A stretch of 7,208 nt of DNA from positions 1 to 7,208 of the forward strand of contig JAKCDN010000154.1 in NCBI GenBank assembly GCA_021841795.1, in the 5' to 3' direction. This document shows positions 5,586 to 7,208 of this stretch, one piece after another. The notes beneath the pieces are model-generated. The model had not been told where the DNA came from and did no database searches. It saw only the letters and a program-made list of their open reading frames with translations. Each line of letters starts with the position of its first letter. Positions within the stretch are counted from its first letter, which is position 1. Made by a program: the position numbers and the translations under genes. Source of the DNA: Acidobacteriota bacterium (GTDB lineage: Bacteria > Acidobacteriota > Terriglobia > Terriglobales > Acidobacteriaceae).

Positions 5586-7006
5586 ATCTGTCCACCAGTC
5601 TCTTCGCGCGCTTCGGTCGCCTCGTCGCCGGCGCGCCGCTCCTGATCCTTCTCGCGGGCTGCACCGTCGGCCCCGGCTACAAGCGTCCCCAGGTGGCCGT
5701 CGCGCCGGCATTCCGCGGCGCAGACGATACTGAGGCCGCCACTGCCCGCGACGCCTCGCTCGGCGATGAGAACTGGAGTCAAGTCTTTCGCGAGCCGGAG
5801 CTGCAGAGTCTCATCCGCACCGCTCTTGCTCACAATTACGATGTGCGCATCGCCGCGCAGCGCGTGCTCGAACAGCAGGCCCAGGTCAAGATCACCCGCT
5901 CGCAGGAGTTTCCCACCCTCGCCGTCGGCGGCACCGGAATCGGCGCCGAACTGCCTGATTCCCTCAGCAGCAGCATCGGCAGCTCTCTCTACGCCGGCAG
6001 CTTCAATCTCTCCTCCGCCTGGACGCCGGACTTTTGGGGCCTCTATCGCCGCCAGACCCAGGCCGCCCGGGCGCAAATGCTGGCTCAGGTCTGGGCGCAG
6101 CGTGCTGTCCGCATGACCCTGGTTGAACAGGTCGCATCGGCCTACATCCAGTTGCGCGCCCTCGATCGCCAGCTCGCCATCGCCAACCAGACGCTTGCCA
6201 CCCGCCGCCAGTCTGTCGATCTTACCCGCCGTCTCGCAGACGCCGGATCGGCGCCCCTCAGCGACCTCCGCCAGGCCGAGGAGCTTGAGTACACGGCATC
6301 CTCGCAGATTCCCCAGCTCCAGCGGCAGATACAGCAGCAGGAGAATGCGCTTCGCCTGCTCCTCGGCCAGAACCCGGGCCCCATCGCGCGCGTCGATGAC
6401 CGTGCCCTCGCTCCGCCTCCACAGAATCCCCCCGTGGGCCTGCCTTCCCGCCTGATCGAGCGCCGTCCCGATATCCTCCAGGCCGAGCAGCAGTTGATTG
6501 CAGCCAACGCGCAAATCGGCGTCGCCCGCGCGCAGTTCTTCCCCCAGCTTTCCATCAGCGCGGCTGGCGGGGTCGGCGGTGACCAGTGGTCCAATCTCTT
6601 CGATCCCGGCGGTCACACCATTTATGGACTTGCCGCGCTCACCCAGCCCATCTTCGAGGGCGGCAAGCTGCGCGGCCAGCTCCAGCTCTCCGAACATCAG
6701 AAAGAGGAGATGCTTCTCAACTATCAGAAGACCATCGCCGGCGCTTTTCGCGATGTCTCTGACGCGCTCATCGCCCTCGACAAGACCCGCTCCACCCGCG
6801 AACAGCAGACCCTGCTCGTGACTGCGGCTCAGGATGCCACCCGTCTGGCCAGAATGCGTTATCAGGGTGGTGCCACCAGCTATCTTGAAGTCCTAACCAC
6901 CGACTCGAATCTCTTCTCCGCGCAACTCAACCTTGTCAATGCGCAGGAGCAGGAAGCGCTCTCGCTGGTGCAGCTCTACGGATCGCTCGGTGGCGGCTGG
7001 GATTGA
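5582..7006 (+). CDS. RND efflux outer-membrane factor, NodT/OprM family lipoprotein
   Basis: Encodes 474 residues, a usual length for this family. A signal peptide with lipobox LAGC places the acylated cysteine at 27. It is followed by the family signature CTVGPGYKRP. Two outer-membrane efflux protein (TolC-like) repeats follow, roughly 65-260 and 280-465, each expected to give long periplasmic helices and two membrane beta strands. Diagnostic phrases are SSAWTPDFWGLYRRQ in the first repeat, LIERRPDILQAEQQLIAANAQIGVARAQFFP at about 291-321 in the second (quoted in part: ERRPDI and AANAQIGVARAQFFP), and FEGGKLRGQL near 358. The protein ends GSLGGGWD, which is common for the group. Three subunits form the channel that receives substrate from the adaptor/pump complex and opens to the outside. 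Its ATG overlaps the pump stop as ATGA, so it is almost certainly the dedicated exit duct of this pump. It is the last gene of the operon, with hairpins starting 31 bp downstream. Confidence 0.95.
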   Translation: MNLSTSLFARFGRLVAGAPLLILLAGCTVGPGYKRPQVAVAPAFRGADDTEAATARDASLGDENWSQVFREPELQSLIRTALAHNYDVRIAAQRVLEQQAQVKITRSQEFPTLAVGGTGIGAELPDSLSSSIGSSLYAGSFNLSSAWTPDFWGLYRRQTQAARAQMLAQVWAQRAVRMTLVEQVASAYIQLRALDRQLAIANQTLATRRQSVDLTRRLADAGSAPLSDLRQAEELEYTASSQIPQLQRQIQQQENALRLLLGQNPGPIARVDDRALAPPPQNPPVGLPSRLIERRPDILQAEQQLIAANAQIGVARAQFFPQLSISAAGGVGGDQWSNLFDPGGHTIYGLAALTQPIFEGGKLRGQLQLSEHQKEEMLLNYQKTIAGAFRDVSDALIALDKTRSTREQQTLLVTAAQDATRLARMRYQGGATSYLEVLTTDSNLFSAQLNLVNAQEQEALSLVQLYGSLGGGWD

Positions 7007-7037
7007 TTCGGCGCGCTGATTTCCGTCGGAATCCTAC

Positions 7038-7068
7038 CGCCCGTCTGCATGTCGGATATCGACGGGCG
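7038..7068 (+). terminator. Hairpin 1 downstream of the efflux operon
   Basis: Arms CGCCCGTC (7038-7045) and GACGGGCG (7061-7068) are perfect 8-bp complements around a 15-nt loop. It starts 31 nt after the stop of the outer-membrane factor. No T-run follows, so it is not a textbook intrinsic terminator. It may act with the next hairpin, protect the 3' end, or be used with Rho. Confidence 0.4.
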
Positions 7069-7073
7069 CCTCG

Positions 7074-7105
7074 CGGAGCCGGCCGCGGAAAACGGATCGG
7101 CTCCG
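7074..7105 (+). terminator. Hairpin 2 downstream of the efflux operon
   Basis: Arms CGGAGCCG (7074-7081) and CGGCTCCG (7098-7105) pair perfectly over 8 bp. A G-U pair and a further CCG/CGG stem (7083-7085 with 7093-7095) extend it, with A7096 bulged. It starts 5 nt after the first hairpin, and again no T-run follows. Tandem GC-rich stems just past the last gene suggest a 3' boundary of the transcript. Positions 7106-7208 beyond it show no gene or motif I can support. Confidence 0.42.
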
Positions 7106-7208
7106 GCGCGATGGCCCCGCCGCCGATCTTGGCCTTCGGTCACAGACCGTCGCAATCCCCCGTCCCGGCTGTTCCCCAACTCCTCACGCGTTGATCGCCA
7201 TTCCTTCT

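Noticed and set aside
5477..6697. 406-codon minus-strand open frame under the outer-membrane factor
   Set aside because: In-phase antisense shadow with no domain and no plausible start signal.
6976..7179. 67-codon minus-strand open frame at the right end
   Set aside because: Starts in the intergenic tail and overlaps the end of the outer-membrane factor; Arg/Pro-rich composition, no homology I recognise, and it covers both hairpins.

Overview
This window carries a complete tripartite RND (HAE-1 type) multidrug-efflux locus. A TetR-family regulator is divergently transcribed on the minus strand (354-1001). Three co-directional plus-strand genes follow: a periplasmic adaptor lipoprotein (1119-2372), an AcrB-like inner-membrane proton/drug antiporter (2376-5585) and a NodT/OprM-like outer-membrane factor (5582-7006). 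The three pump genes are packed as one translation-coupled operon, with a 3-nt gap, then an ATGA overlap. The two downstream genes have the same AGGGAG ribosome-binding site at the same 7-nt spacing.

Layout. Positions 1-353 hold no intact gene. They contain the decayed C-terminal part of a minus-strand tyrosine recombinase (roughly 96-240), with an imperfect 20-bp direct repeat in it at a 35-bp period. Positions 1002-1118 are the divergent control region. It contains a 28-bp imperfect palindrome (1064-1091) that is the best candidate TetR operator, and a TATACT -10-like element for the regulator lies in its left half. Positions 7007-7208 hold two GC-rich hairpins just after the operon, without a clear U-tract, and no gene I can support.

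Organism. The DNA is GC-rich, codons end mostly in C or G, and the integrase remnant has a wording (HDLRHTAASWLRMQGADIHTV, given here only as a motif) that I associate with soil Acidobacteriota (Terriglobia/Acidobacteriaceae). This is an inference from memory, not a search. A Gram-negative, double-membrane host is strongly implied by the outer-membrane factor.

Function. The adaptor (lipid-anchored at Cys36) would link the proton-driven RND trimer to the outer-membrane channel, so that amphiphilic compounds are exported directly to the medium. The TetR protein would repress the operon, and probably itself, until a ligand binds. The gene content is conventional and I see no evidence of a new system. 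The points worth a second look are the control palindrome, the recombinase scar beside the locus, two changes in the adaptor's usually conserved lipoyl-domain motif, and a glycine-poor switch loop in the pump.
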